NCBI RefSeq assembly: GCF_037975245.1
Contig: NC_092576.1
Location: forward strand, 19,804,111 to 19,868,110
Source: Apostichopus japonicus
Lineage: Eukaryota; Echinodermata; Holothuroidea; Aspidochirotida; Stichopodidae
Direction: 5' to 3'
DNA length: 64,000 nt
Part shown: positions 27,111-54,425 of the stretch, piece by piece
How the letters are laid out: each line of letters starts with the position of its first letter
How positions within the stretch are numbered: position 1 is the stretch's first letter
Translations under genes and position numbers: made by a program
Notes under the pieces: generated by a model
What the model was told of the DNA's origin: nothing
Databases searched by the model: none
The model's input: the letters and a program-made list of their open reading frames with translations, nothing else

Positions 27111-27350
27111 AAGCCAAGGATTTGTGTTTATGGTTGCCGGTGGTTGTCGTTAAATCACAGAAAAAGATAAGTTTCATCCGCTTCCCAAATAACCATATGA
27201 TAAAACGAGCAGAAAACGTCTCCAGTATTTTGAAAGAGTTTTGTAAAACTGGTAAAACACATCTCGATGATTCTGGTATCCCTTTGTCCGTGATCGTTAC
27301 ATTTTCGCGAAAGTGACATTGATAAACGATATCTATGAAAGCCTTCTGGG
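27111..27350 (+). pseudogene. THAP-domain-like pseudogene fragment, unit 1
   Basis: The + strand shows KPRICVYGCRWLSLNH, then after a frameshift FIRFPNNHMIKRAENVSSIL, then a TGA and SLHFRESDIDKRYL. The order C-x3-C, F-x-x-FP, then C-x-x-HF-like matches a THAP zinc finger. The ATG is lost and there is at least one frameshift. Confidence 0.42.
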
Positions 27351-28419
27351 TCGGCTTATTTAAAAAATCACAAATAATGCACGAATTTGCTAATGAATTG
27401 TTAATTAAAGGTCGTTAACTGCAAGAAATATATTTAAATAAACAAAATCGGTGTACACAATAAACATACATATATGTATAACCTTATAGATTATAGTTTC
27501 ATTGCTGTTTGTATTAATTTTAGCTTTTGCCATTTCCAATATTTCATATATCATTTTATTTTTGTTGACTGTATAACTTTCAACAAGTAAAATTTTCCAC
27601 TTTTATGTTGCAAACTATGTCAAATTCAGAACAAATTACACATCAAAACCACAATGCATTCTCATATTCTGCTTCTAAATGTGTAATTTCAACTAGTTTT
27701 TAATTGTTATTGTTTTACTGTTCTGGAAGCTTATGTAGACGGATGTATTTTCCCTTGAAGGCTTTTTCTAGTGATGTATGTGTGTGCGTGGGTGTATGTG
27801 TGTGTAAAGCAATCAAGTCAAGATCACAATTAGTAATCAGTTATCATATAAGACTGATATAGTTGCACTACTTACTCATTTTCTGGAGTGCTGCATTTAT
27901 CTGTACTTGAACAGAATATTCATTCCACAATTCATTATGTAGCTCTCTAAATATCTTAAAACAGTTTTCATAAAACTGGAAGGGCACGTTCGTTCCCCAT
28001 ATGCTCCTAGTTCCTCCACCCATATTTGTTATTGATGTTTAACTAATACGCTATGAGGATTTCTTGAGGCAGGCCTAGCTAAGTTCATTAGTTTTTGCAT
28101 GTGGGTTTTTTTTATCATTACTTCAAGCAATGCCTTTCACGATAACTGCAATATTATGCTCACAAAATATAACAAAACATAATTGTAGGCTCTCGACCAC
28201 GACAATGTATGTAAAGCTTTAATGATGTCCTTACAATACAAATTGCAACGTCACTAGATAGGAAGTTTCATAGAACAATCATTGAGTAATTGGAGTATAT
28301 GTAAATATTGCCCTGTTTGGAAAGAACTTACCAAGTACTGTAGGTAGCCATTGAGTACTGTCAAAAGATCATAAAAGCCTATTTCTTGTCAAATTTTGTT
28401 AACTTAAATTACAAGCAAA

Positions 28420-28670
28420 ATGCCACGGAATTGTGTTAACGGTTGCCGGTGGTTTTCGTTAAATCACATTCGACACAAATACAAGTTTTATCCCCTTCCC
28501 AACGATCATATGACTCAACGATAAGAAAACGTCTCCAGTATTTTGAAGGGTTTTGTAAAACTGGGAAAACGCATCTCGAAGATCTTTGTATCTCTATGTC
28601 TATGATCCTTACATTTTCGAGACAGTGACATTGATAAACGATATCTATGAAAGCCTTCTGGGTCGGAATA
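28420..28670 (+). pseudogene. THAP-domain-like pseudogene fragment, unit 2
   Basis: This unit starts ATG with MPRNCVNGCRWFSLNHIRHK then FYPLPNDHMTQR, an in-frame TAA, and later a TGA just before SLHFRDSDIDKRYL. MPxxCxxxGC plus F-x-P-x-P-x-x plus S-x-HF is the THAP pattern. The TGA stands where the CSxHF cysteine would be and is shared with unit 1, so the decay began before the tandem duplication. Confidence 0.45.
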
Positions 28671-30612
28671 TTTAAACGATGACAAATAATGCACGAATTT
28701 GCTTAAAAATTGTTCATTATCGGTCGTAAACTGCAAGAAAAATATTTCAAAAACGAAAACGGTGTACGCACGGGAAGGGGCAGGGGTGTGGTGCATGACC
28801 ATCCCCGCCTTCATTGTTCTTTGGGGAAAACGTTCAGGATAAATGCTATAAATTCAGTCGGGAAGAATTAGACCAATAGTTTATTGATATACAATAGTTA
28901 TCAACAAATATCCCATAACCACTCATACCTCTGGTCAAGTGCCTCTTGCAGCCTCATTCTTATATACATTCAAATAGATTTCTGATACCAAAGTTTGTTG
29001 GTGTAGAGATACACGGTAAATGTTTGTTTTATTGAACTCCACAGTCATCCACTTTCTATCACACGGACGTATCGAGCAAATGCATATACATTTTGCAAAC
29101 ACTATGAATGTCAGTCTTTTTTTTTCCCGTTGTCTCTTCAAGATTAGTAGTACTAATAATGTTTAACGTATACCATGTGTTTCAAAAATAGGAACAAAGT
29201 TTCAGTTCCCGATATCTGTTAATATGTTACTGTCATTAACCACGGGTTGCAAGATGTTACATCACACCCTTCTCTTTTCTAGGAAACAAAACATCTGGTT
29301 AACATTTCATAGATCAACTCGACATTAAGATACACGAAGGAGAAGAGAAACAGACTTAAGCGACACTTGCGGAAAACTAGAGATGAATACAGGTGTTATT
29401 CTTAAGATGTAATATGCTTACCGTTCACTGTGGTTTCACATGTGTTGTAATTCGAAATAGTTGTTAATGTCCACAAATGAATACTAAGGAGAAATCTTCA
29501 ATAATGGTACACTAATTAGTTGATTTAAATATTGTGTAGATAAGGATGCTCAATTTGCCTTATTTCCAAATGTGACCTATCGTAGACCATGGAGCGGCTC
29601 TCATCTTTGACAGAACCATATTTGATCTAACTAGATGCACTACTGAGATCATCCAATTAGTTTCATGCAAAGAAAAGCTGATACTTTGTTCCCAATTTGA
29701 GCCGTGCTGTATTCAAGCGTGTGTTGATTCACATCCCTTTATATTTTATTTGGACGATACTCTTCCCATAAAAAAAGTAATTTTCAGAATTTGTAGCTTC
29801 TATGTACAGTGTTAAATAACTCCCTAAATTAACAGTGACAGTGAATAAGACAAATGATTACTTTTGTCGTATGTTGCAGTAATTATTCATTATTTTATGT
29901 TGCTATTAGCAATGTTATATATCATATCAAACCGCACAGATCGTAATATATATATTCATGTTACAGCAATAGAACATTGCATGGAAAGACTGGTTCCCTT
30001 GAGAAGGTATGATGTTCATTTCTTGTTAGTAGCTTAATCGTGTTCCATACGTAAGCAATAAAGTAGGAAGTGCTTGAACTAGTTCTAAGTAATAGTTACA
30101 TTGAAATGACAACTAAGTCACATTGTCCTATTCAGACATGTCGTCTGACAAAATAACTGTCGTAAAAGTTAGTGGGCGCTGACGTTTCGATCCTAGCAGG
30201 ATATTCTACATAGGCTGAATGATAATGAGCAGAAACTACAAGGGACAAAATTATTTTCCGCAGCTCTGATTTGTAATTAATAATATCATCACTGGCTTCC
30301 CTAGTGTATAACAATTAATACACGATTAAATTTCCACATTATTTGGAGCAATAACAAGTTGAGCGATGTAATATTGTCTTGTTATATATCATGACATAAA
30401 TACACAGTCCTTGATTATTTCATATTGATACATCACGCTATTATATATATACAACCAGTTGAGGCATGTGAAATAACACTGGTACACAATGTCGATCAAA
30501 GAAAGTAAAGTGTTTAGTGAAGTTTATCATACCTCCTTAGCTTCTTGTTGCTCATCATAATATATTCTTGTTTCAAATAGCGTAATCATATTCGAATGTA
30601 GGCTTATCAAAG

Positions 30613-30757
30613 TTTGCAAAGTGCTTTGAAATTCATTAACTGTTCGGTTACTTAGTGCATTCATACATGGCAAACTAATATATATTTTGCAAAGTGCTTT
30701 GAAATTCATTACTTTTCCGTTACTTTGAATATTCATACATGGCAAACTAATATATAT
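30613..30757. repeat. 73-bp tandem duplication in the A-B spacer
   Basis: Two units share GCAAAGTGCTTTGAAATTCA and CATACATGGCAAACTAATAT. The same pair is present in the B-C spacer at about 52816-52960, so it predates the last array duplication. Confidence 0.75.
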
Positions 30758-31594
30758 AATAGCTATCTTCGCATAAATGTAATGGTATGCACAACATTTC
30801 CAAGCTTAAGACAATGGAAATACCGTACAACCATGTAAGACGACCAATGTAATGATTATGTAATCTTCCTTTCTCTATTTTAAGTGTTACAAGATAATGA
30901 AACGCGCGGATATGTGTAAACAAAATATTTAAAGAGAATTTGGATTAATGTAATATAATTGTCGAAAGTTCGTGAATATTTGTTGAAATCACACAATATT
31001 AATACAGAAAACCGAATGAATTTAGCTAGATATTTCAGATATAAAATGAAAAGAAAAACTAAATGAAAAGATATTAAAATGCATTAAATGCATTGCGATA
31101 TAATAAAATGTGATATTGGAACTTAGTTGACACACAGCAGATCTACCCAAAGTCATAGTTGGTTGTTAAGGTGAGATTGGCGTTGGAAATACTTTAACTG
31201 TTTTTACTTTGTAAAAAAAGATAAATTGAAAGAAGCTGCCAAGAGAAGTATAACCGGATATCCTGTATTTAGTTTATGAAGCTATATGGCCGTTAAGTTC
31301 CTCTGCAACAATAACAGCATATGAAATTGTCATGTAAAATGCCATCAATGAATGCAGCAACTATTTGTTTAGACAATCTTCAGTATTATAAAAACATATA
31401 ACTAATGCAAAGTACAGGCATATTTAAGATTAATATCTATAATGTTATAAAATGATGAGTAGAAACTGATCATATATTTGACGTAAAAACAAGAGTAATG
31501 ATTGTTACTGAAGTGTTTCTCGGAGACCTAGGATTTTAATAATTGGCTAGTAATAATAAATACAATGTTATGAGGGTTCCTGATCAGCTTAAGA

Positions 31595-46574
<14,980 letters not shown>

Positions 46575-47355
46575 CTTTTTCTTCATACAATAAATTTGCT
46601 AAACCTGAGAGGTAAAATTAAAATGAAGAGATTATTTATTATAGACCATCATAAACCTAATTCAAACTATTTTGTGTACATGTGATTTCTATAGATGTTA
46701 TCTACATCAAACAGAACATTGCGGATGAATTGTATTAACTGCTTGACATTATCATATCGTTATATCAGGATATCTCTTAAATTTCATATTTGGCTCCAAA
46801 AATTCAAAAACAGAGGGTGAACATCACAGAATTATCCAAAACGATTATTTCAAAGCAAAACGCAATTGACACTTGAATGAAACAACATTTACAAGTGAAA
46901 GCTTTAAGTTTTAAGGTTCACTATTGAATCAGTTTCTTATGGCGGACATAGAATGATATTACTGTGAGAACAATTCTTTATTGACATGCGAGGTGAATTG
47001 ATATAAATATTTACATTTCATTTAGTCGTATTAGAGCTGTAATGCTAGAAGTCAAATTTGAAACTATAGTACTTACAAGAAGGTTAACTTTAAGGTTATG
47101 TATGGACCTTAACCTTGTTAAAAATTGTTTCATCTAAAAACTCAAATCTGGTTGAGTGTACATATATGAGCATACTATACATATTGTATCCCAATTTCTC
47201 ATGAAAAGAATATGAATGTTTCACATGTGAACATTCATAAATTGCGCCGAACAACTAATATCAAGCAATTCGGCCAACACTGTCCAGGCTTATCCAAAGT
47301 TTGAAAATCACCTCCGGCCGGTAACTGAACCAGACACAATAGGCAGATTACTTAC

Positions 47356-47392
47356 CTCTGCAAGAAACCAGTCACTATCATATAAAAAAATC
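47356..47392 (-). other. Candidate 5' UTR exon of copy B
   Basis: This is the paralogue of 26344-26380. CTTGCAGAG is followed by gtaagt, and the acceptor cctctcag lies just upstream of the signal peptide ATG (exon edge 46604). No RNA evidence is available here. Confidence 0.33.
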
Positions 47393-49003
47393 GTTCAAAA
47401 AGCTCTCAGTGCAACGGGTATGCACGCCAATGGCCTTCTGCTCTCTTTTCGTCTTTGTGTAAATTTTACAACAAGTTAGTGCATTTTATTTGCAAAGTGT
47501 GTTTATGTTGTGTGTAGGCGTATCAGCAGTGTACGGTAGAGTAGACAGGACACCACATTACTGACAACACACATTGTAAGTCGATACAAAATTACCACTT
47601 TATCGAGTTTACTGACGGTACAACATGGTTAATGTCTTAAAACGGTTTTCATAAAAGTGGAAGGGCAAGTTCACCTACCCCCCCCGTGCCCCTAGTTCCT
47701 CAGCCCCTGTTTGCTAACTGCTTTAGTGTTGTTTTAACTACTATGCTACCGGGAATTTCTTTTGAAGAAGGTCTACCTAAGTTCATTAGCTTTGGGGTGT
47801 CAGGTATATTTTATCATTACCTCAAGCCATACCTTACACATAACCACTCACACGTCTGGTCAATTGCCTCTTGCAGCCTAATTCTTACATACATTAAAAT
47901 AGGTTTCTGATACCAAAGTTTTTTGGTGAAGAGAAACACAGTAAATCTTTGTTTTATTGAACTCCACAGTCATCCAGTTTTTATCACACGGACATATCGA
48001 GCAAATGCAAATACATTTATGAATGTCAGTCTTACTGTCTTGTCTCTTCGAGTTAAGTAGTACTAATAATGTTTAACGTATACAATGTGTTTCACTGTAT
48101 ACCAATAGGAACAAAGTTTCAGTTCCCGATTTATATATGACTGTCATTAACCACGGATTGCAAGATGTTACATCACACCCTTCTCTTTTCTAGGAAATAA
48201 AACCTCGGGTTAACATTTCATGGATCAACTCGACATTAAGATACACGAAGGAGAAGAGAAACAGATTTTAGGGACACTTGCGGACAACTAGCGATGAATA
48301 CAGGTGTTATTCTTAAGATGCAATATGCTTACCGTTCACTGTGGTTTCACATGTGTTGTAATTCGCAATAGTTGTTAATGTCCACAAATGAATACTAAGG
48401 AGACATCTGCAAAAATGGTACACTAATTAGTTGATTCTAAATATTGTGTAAATAAGGATGCTCAATTTGCCTTATTTCCAAATGTGACCTATCGTAGACC
48501 ATGGAGCGGCTCTCATCTTTGACAGAACCATATTTGATCTAACTAGATGCACTACTGAGATCATCCAATTAGTTTCATGCAAAGAAAAGCTGATTCTGTG
48601 TCCCCAATTTGAGCCGTGTTGTATTCAAGCGTGTGTTGATTCACATCCCATTATATTTAATTTGGACGATACTCTTCCCATAAAAAGGATTTTTTCCAGA
48701 ATTTATTGCTGCTCTGCACAGTGTTAAATAACTCCCTAAATCAACAGTGACAGTGAATAAGACAAATGATTACTTTTGTCGTATGTTGCAGTAATTATTC
48801 ATGATTTTATATTTCTGTTAGCAATGTTATATATCATATCAAACCGCACAGATTGTAATATATATTCATGTTACAGCAATAGAACATTACATGGAAAGAC
48901 TGGTTCCCTTGAGAAGGTATAATGTTAATTTATTGTAAGTGGCTTAATCGTGTTCCATACGTAAGCAATAAAGTAGGTAGTGCTTGAACTAGTTCTAAGT
49001 AAT

Positions 49004-49404
49004 TAGTCGGGTCAATATATGACAAAATTTGCCTCAACCTCAAACAAAAAAATGCAACAAAAGGTTTTTTTGCTTTAAGTCGCTCTATAGGTTACTGACA
49101 TCTCCAGAAAAAAAAAAGTCTCCCAAAATCGGACCCCGGGAAAGGGGTTAATTTGCATAATTCCAAAATGGCGGACCCAAAGGCTTCAATGTACCGAAAA
49201 CCTCCTTATACTTCAATTTTGGCATATGAAATGTATTACCAACCTATAGGAACATGATGCCAGAATACCAAATAAGCACATTTTCAATGTTATATGACGT
49301 CACCATAGGATAGGGATGACGTATGTGACCCAAAATTAACATATATCAGCCGATTAGGTTGAAATTAACACATAAGTTTCAAATGAAACCAGGCAGATGT
49401 AATA
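49004..49404 (+). repeat. Left terminal inverted repeat of the transposon
   Basis: It matches the reverse complement of 51894-52276 with scattered substitutions and indels, including the GGGGTTAATTTGCATAATTC and AAACCAGGCAGATGTAATA blocks. Confidence 0.92.
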
Positions 49405-49581
49405 AAAGTCAAGGTCGAACAAAAGCTAGAAGAGAGAAAACGAGGGCTGGCTGAACGATCACGCACAAGCAAACTCTAGCTCACCTATATGAAGATGACC
49501 AAAGTTGCAAGGATGCTTATTTTGGCTGACCGACTTGGATTCTGGTCGAGACACCTGTCTACTGTTGGAGAATGCTAACCA

Positions 49582-50331
49582 ATATTTGGTGCTGCAGGTC
49601 ACTTCAATTATCTCAAGTCAGCTTACATGTACTTGCAAAACATGAGCAATCTTGAAACCAGAAACCCAGAGGTGTTCCGAAAGTTTCAGGAAGGCTTCCA
49701 TGTGATCCGTAGAACGGACCAGTGCTGGGCTGGTCTTGGTGCCGATCTCGTGATAGAGCAAACGCTAATTAGGTCGCTAAAATCCACAGGTCGACTTATC
49801 AGAGGATCTGGAATGACGGAGGAACAACGCACACTCTGGACAATGTCGTCACTAGTCTGTTCGGAGTACAACATTGCACTACAAGACTTCAACCATCATG
49901 CGTTCACTACGAGTGAGCAACACAAAGACAGTACAGAAGCAAGAATGACCAGAGACCATTCAGACTTAAGGAAGCTTGAAGAAAGGGTTCAGACATACAA
50001 TTCGTTCTCAGCAGATGATGAGAGTTTTCGTAATATCGTCACAGGAGTAGAGGCTACCCAGAACGTCAATGTGGATGACTTGTTCGTTGTTGGGCAAAGG
50101 ATGGTTGACAAACTCGTCGGTCAACTTGCGTTTACTTGGTCATTCAAATGTAAGGACAAAGCAAAGACACTTGGTGATGCATCTGCAGTCAAGATTTCAA
50201 CGGAGGAATCAATTGACCCTGCACTGCTTTTCCAAAGACTCATTGTGATTTCCAGGGCTGGAGACCTATCCTTGGGAGATGTTCTTGGGTTCGAATTGAG
50301 TCCTCCCCCCCCCCCCTCCTTCGCTTTTTGA
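49582..50331 (+). pseudogene. Transposon protein, N-terminal fragment
   Basis: An open stretch of about 250 codons includes FGAAGHFNYLKSA, then the ATG at 49627, MYLQNMSNLETRNPEVFRKF, and IEQTLIRSLKSTGRLIRG. I recognise the general pattern of a widespread metazoan transposon-encoded protein of unknown mechanism. The frame fails in a poly-C run near 50305, where SPPPPP replaces what should read SPYPPSLFEAIG-like sequence in the next frame. Confidence 0.6.
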
Positions 50332-50422
50332 AGCAATTGGTGTATTCCGGAAGCCAAAAAAGCACAGTTGGTGAGAGCTATTGAGGAGTTAGCTAATGGG
50401 CAGTTAGAGACAGCGATAACCA

Positions 50423-51303
50423 GTGACTGAGAGTTATGTATTATATGGCGGTTCACTGGTGCATCGAGTTCCCTGGGATAAAGGCACTACATATGACATC
50501 ATCGCCAGCTGTTATGCAGATTTCACCCTTAGTAACTATGACACTGCAACTGTTGCTTTTGATGGGTACCAAGAGACACCATCTACCAAAGACAGCACTC
50601 ACGAGAGACGGCAACACAGGCAGCATCCACTGGTGAGCGTAACCCCTGGAGCAGTGTTCCGTGGGACAAAGGATGAGTTTCTCTCGAGAAGGAGTAACAA
50701 ACAGGCACTAAAAAAATGATAAGCAATAGGCTTCGAGAGAAAGGATGTCATGTAGTCAACTGTCAGGCAGATGAGGACTGTGACATTGTTCGTGCCGCCA
50801 TTGCAGCTTCCGAAACTGGAACAACTACTCTAGTTGGAGGAGACACCGACTTGTTGGTCCTTCTCCTGTTCAATATGAAACCAGAAAACAAAACTTTGTT
50901 CTTCCGGTCTGACAACAAATCCAGGCACCAAGTTCGAGTTTATAACATTAATAGGCTCAAACTTCTGCTGGGTCAAACCATGTGCTCTCACTTGCTGTTC
51001 ATCCATGCTTCCACGGGGTGTGACACGACATCTCGCATATTTGGTGTGGAGAAGAAGTCGTTGTTCCAGAAGATTGTCAAGGGGGACATAGACCTAGTTT
51101 CGTGTGCAGTTCCTTTCGAGATTGTCGGAGAAACATCTGACACTATTGAACAATGTAGAAACAAAGCAATGGCGTTACTCTTTGGTGGAAAAGTAACAGA
51201 GGATCTAGCCAAGCTGAGACATAAGGTATTGAGGAAGAAGGTTTCTTCTGCGAGAAAGACCTCAATGCAACGGACTGGGGCTGGAAGCTTGAGAAGAATC
51301 TAA
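50423..51303 (+). pseudogene. Transposon protein, XPG/FEN1-like nuclease fragment
   Basis: Two overlapping frames (to 50719, and 50716-51303), shifted at a run of seven A, encode YVLYGGSLVHRVPWDKG, ATVAFDGYQETPSTKDS, CQADEDCDIVRAAIAASE, GGDTDLLVLLLF and HASTGCDTTSRIFGVEKKS. These parallel the FEN1/XPG motifs: FDG, acidic E-A-E, D-x-D, then GCD-helix-hairpin. The acidic residues are mostly present, so the ancestor was probably a real metal-dependent nuclease. Confidence 0.62.
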
Positions 51304-51341
51304 TCAAGCCTGTAAGGTGTGACAAGTCGCCCGCCCCTGAC

Positions 51342-51524
51342 TGCTTACTCAAGGTTGTACATTGTAACTGTCAAACGGCGTGCACAAAGAGTCGGTGTAC
51401 TTGTCGAGGGTATGGATTACCCTGCACAGCAGCATGTGGACCATGCCAAGTGGATTTCTGTGATAACCCCTTTAACCAGACACTGGGACCAGACATTGAA
51501 TCCGATGATGACGTTGACGTGTAG
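51342..51524 (+). pseudogene. Transposon protein, C-terminal CxC cysteine cluster
   Basis: This frame encodes CLLKVVHCNCQTACTKSRCT, then CRGYGLPCTAACGPC, and ends DIESDDDVDV before TAG at 51522. The C-x-C-x3-C-x4-C-x-C spacing resembles CXC/tesmin-type Zn-binding repeats. A frameshift near 51240 and an apparent internal deletion separate it from the nuclease part; DWGWKLEKN is read in this frame. Confidence 0.6.
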
Positions 51525-51893
51525 AATACATAGGTATGTGTTACCCTGTTGCACTAGGTTAATTGTCATATCCTCAGAATGCTGGTCCTAATGTTTATGT
51601 CATTCATCCACAACATCCTAATGTCATCTGAAATGTTACGTGTATAGCCCAAGGGCACAACCACTGGAGGCTCACGCCCAAACCTCATGTGGAACCTCAA
51701 CTTCTGGCAGAGAAACGAAAACTTATCGGGGGCTTGAGCGCCTCCAACACAATCTGACTGGGACCCCTTACGTTTTATACGTGGTTGCGCCCTTGGTATA
51801 GCTACTTGAAAATGAGCATCAATTGGTTGCTGACGTAATTCGATGTCGTTTCTACTTCATGAACATGTCAATTCGAGTATGTTCCCTTCTGTG

Positions 51894-52276
51894 TATTACA
51901 TCTGCCTGGTTTCATTTGAAACTTATGTGTTAATTTCAACCTAATCGGCTGATATATGTTAATTTTGGGTCACATACGTCATCCCTACCTATGGTGACGT
52001 CATATAACATTGAAAATGTGCTTATTTGGTATTCTGGCATCATGTTCCTATAGGTTGGTAATACATTTCATATGCCAAAGTTGAAGTATAAGGAGGTTTC
52101 CGGTACATTGAAGCCTTTGGGTCCGCCATTTTGGAATTATGCAAATTAACCCCTTTACCGGGGTCCGATTTCGGGAAACTTTTTTTCTGGAGATGTCAGT
52201 AACCTATAGAGTGACTTAAAGCAAAAAAACCTTTTGTTGCAATTTTTTGAGGTCAAATTCTATATTGACCCGGCTA
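51894..52276 (-). repeat. Right terminal inverted repeat of the transposon
   Basis: Reverse-complement partner of 49004-49404. The inner edge is TATTACATCTGCCTGGTTTC at 51894. Confidence 0.92.
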
Positions 52277-52815
52277 AATAGTTACATTGAAATGACAACT
52301 AAGTCACATTGTCCTATTCAGACATGTCGTCTGAATAAATAACTGTGGTAAAAGTAAGTGGGCCAGACCTTTCGATCTTAGCAGGATATTATACATAGGC
52401 TGAATGATAATGAGCAGAAACTACAAGGGACAAAATTATTTTCCGCAGCTCTGATTTGTAATTAATAATATCATCACTGGCTTCCCTTGTGTATAACAAT
52501 TAATACATGATTAAATTTCCACATTATTTGGAGCAATAACAAGTTGAGCGATGTAATATTGTATGAAACCACAAATTTATCTTGTTATATATCATCACAT
52601 AAATACACAGTCCTTGATAATTTCATATTGATAAATCACGCTATTATATATATACAACCAGTTGAGGCATGTGAAATAACCCTGGTACACAATGTCGATC
52701 AAAGAAAGTAAAGTGTTTTATGAAGTTTATCATACCTCCTTAGCTTCTTGTTGCTCATTATAATATATTCTTGTTTCAAATAGCGTAATCATATTCGAAT
52801 GTAGGCTTATCAAAG

Positions 52816-52960
52816 TTTGCAAAGTGCTTTGAAATTCATTAACTATTCCGTTACTTAGTGTATTCATACATGGCAAACTAATATATATTTTGCAAAGTGC
52901 TTTGAAATTCATTACTTTTCCGTTACTTAGAATATTCATACATGGAAAACTAATATATAT
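52816..52960. repeat. 73-bp tandem duplication in the B-C spacer
   Basis: This is the paralogue of 30613-30757, with the same two units. Confidence 0.72.
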
Positions 52961-53629
52961 AATAGCTATCTTCGCATTAATGTAATGGTATGCACAACAT
53001 TTCCAAGCTTAAGACAATGGAAATACCGTACAACCATGTAAGACGACCAATATAATGATTATGTAATCTTCCTTTCTCTATTTTAAGTGTTACAAGATAA
53101 TGAAACGCGCGGATATGTGTAAACAAAATATTTAAAGAGAATTTGGATTAATGTAATATAATTGTCGAAAGATCGTGAATATTTGTTGAAATCACACAAT
53201 ATTAATACAGAAAACCGAATGAATTTAGTTAGATATTTCAGATATAAAATGAAAAGAAAAACTAAATGAAAAGATATTAAAATGCATTAAATGCCTTGCG
53301 ATATAATAAAATGTGATATTGGAACTTCGTTGGCACATAGCAGAACTACCCAAAGTCATAGTTGGTTGTTAAGGTGAGATTGGCGTTGGAAATACTTAAA
53401 CTGTTTTTACTTTGTAAATAAAGATAAATTGAAAGAAGCTGCCAATAGATGTATAACCAGATATCCTGTATTAAGTTTATGGAGCTATATGGCCGTTAAG
53501 TTCCTCTGCAACAATAACAGCATATGAAATTGTCATGTAAAATGCCATCAATGAATGCAGCAACTATTTGTTTTGACAATCTTCAGTATTATAAAACATA
53601 TAACTAATGCAATGTACAGGCATATTTAA

Positions 53630-54425
53630 AGCAGCATTTTGCGTCCTCGACTATGATTTTTCTCAACCTCACTGATTCCACTATGTCATAACGACATACA
53701 TAACTAGCTTATCTATTTATATTTTACTTCAAATGGTGGCATAAAAGTCGAACAAATTGCAACTATCAACTTTGTTGTTCTCCAAGATATTTTCCGTTGG
53801 GAACCCAATAAACCTCGCCCATAATATGAATATTTAAACACTACGAACGTCATTGACAGATACGTAATATAACACCACACTTGATTTGTGTACAGTCTAT
53901 ATGGCAGTTGTACCAGGGGGTTGCATAACAACTCCCTGGTTGTACCAAAGTCTTGAATCTATTTTTAGCAACGGCTCATAACTAACCTGCATCTCTGATT
54001 GGTTGAATTCAAACTAGTGGGTTTGGGAACTGAATGCGATTTATTTTGTATGTGGAATACTCGCCAATTCACGTTTTTGGCAGGGAAAAACTTGGCTAAT
54101 ATCTTAATTTAAAATAAAACTTAATAAAACTCGATGGACATGTCAAAAATGTAGAAAACGGCGACCAAACGCAAAATGCTCATGAATAGACATACTATTC
54201 ACTGATTGGTGGAATTCAAACTAGTGGATTTGGAGATATGAAAACTTTGTCGAGGACACTTTTGCTCGTTATCGATATAAATCGTTAATTACTCGCTAAT
54301 TAACGCTCTTGGCAGAGTGAAACTTGGATGGTATCTTAGTTTGCTGTTCTATGATTGATACATGTAAAAAAATCGATGCACATGTTAAAAATGTGGAAAA
54401 AAGCGACCCAACGCAAAATGCTGCT
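53630..54425. mobile_element. TTAA-flanked MITE-like element
   Basis: A 796-bp insert is absent from the paralogous site near 31425. TTAA lies on both sides (53626-53629 and 54426-54429), and the ends AGCAGCATTTTGCGT and ACGCAAAATGCTGCT are perfect inverted repeats. TTAA duplication is typical of the piggyBac and Kolobok superfamilies; a TA-type duplication is also formally possible. There is no transposase, so it is non-autonomous. An internal duplication (about 53990-54180 and 54200-54425) repeats GAATTCAAACTAGTGG. Confidence 0.8.

Larger units (their letters stand above)
26631..28770 (+). repeat. Tandem pair of decayed THAP-containing elements
   Basis: Two diverged copies (26631-27455 and 27958-28770) begin with GTTTTCATAAAA.TGGAAGGG and continue through a THAP-like segment. 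The B spacer keeps only the left part (about 47640-47830) and then jumps to sequence equal to 28912, so the element predates the spacer duplication. Origin from a THAP-type DNA transposon is inference; I see no inverted ends. Confidence 0.5.
25672..31594. other. Spacer between copy A 5' end and copy B stop codon
   Basis: About 5.9 kb of non-coding sequence. It holds the candidate leader exon of A (26344), tandem THAP-like remnants (26631-28770) and a 73-bp tandem repeat (30613-30757). Its right half (about 28.9-31.6 kb) aligns almost base for base with the B-C spacer (47.84-54.6 kb), apart from elements inserted there. No host gene was recognised. Confidence 0.6.
49004..52276 (+). mobile_element. 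Academ-like DNA transposon with long TIRs and AAT target duplication
   Basis: The element starts TAGTCGGGTCAATAT and ends ATATTGACCCGGCTA, with inverted repeats of 401 and 383 nt. AAT flanks it at 49001-49003 and 52277-52279. The paralogous empty site near 30090 reads CTAAGTAATAGTTACATTG, which proves the insertion and the 3-bp duplication. Inside, + strand pieces encode a decayed protein with an XPG/FEN1-like nuclease and a terminal Cys cluster. A 3-4-bp duplication plus an XPG-type nuclease fits the Academ superfamily (inference). Several frame breaks mean it cannot make its own enzyme. Confidence 0.85.
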
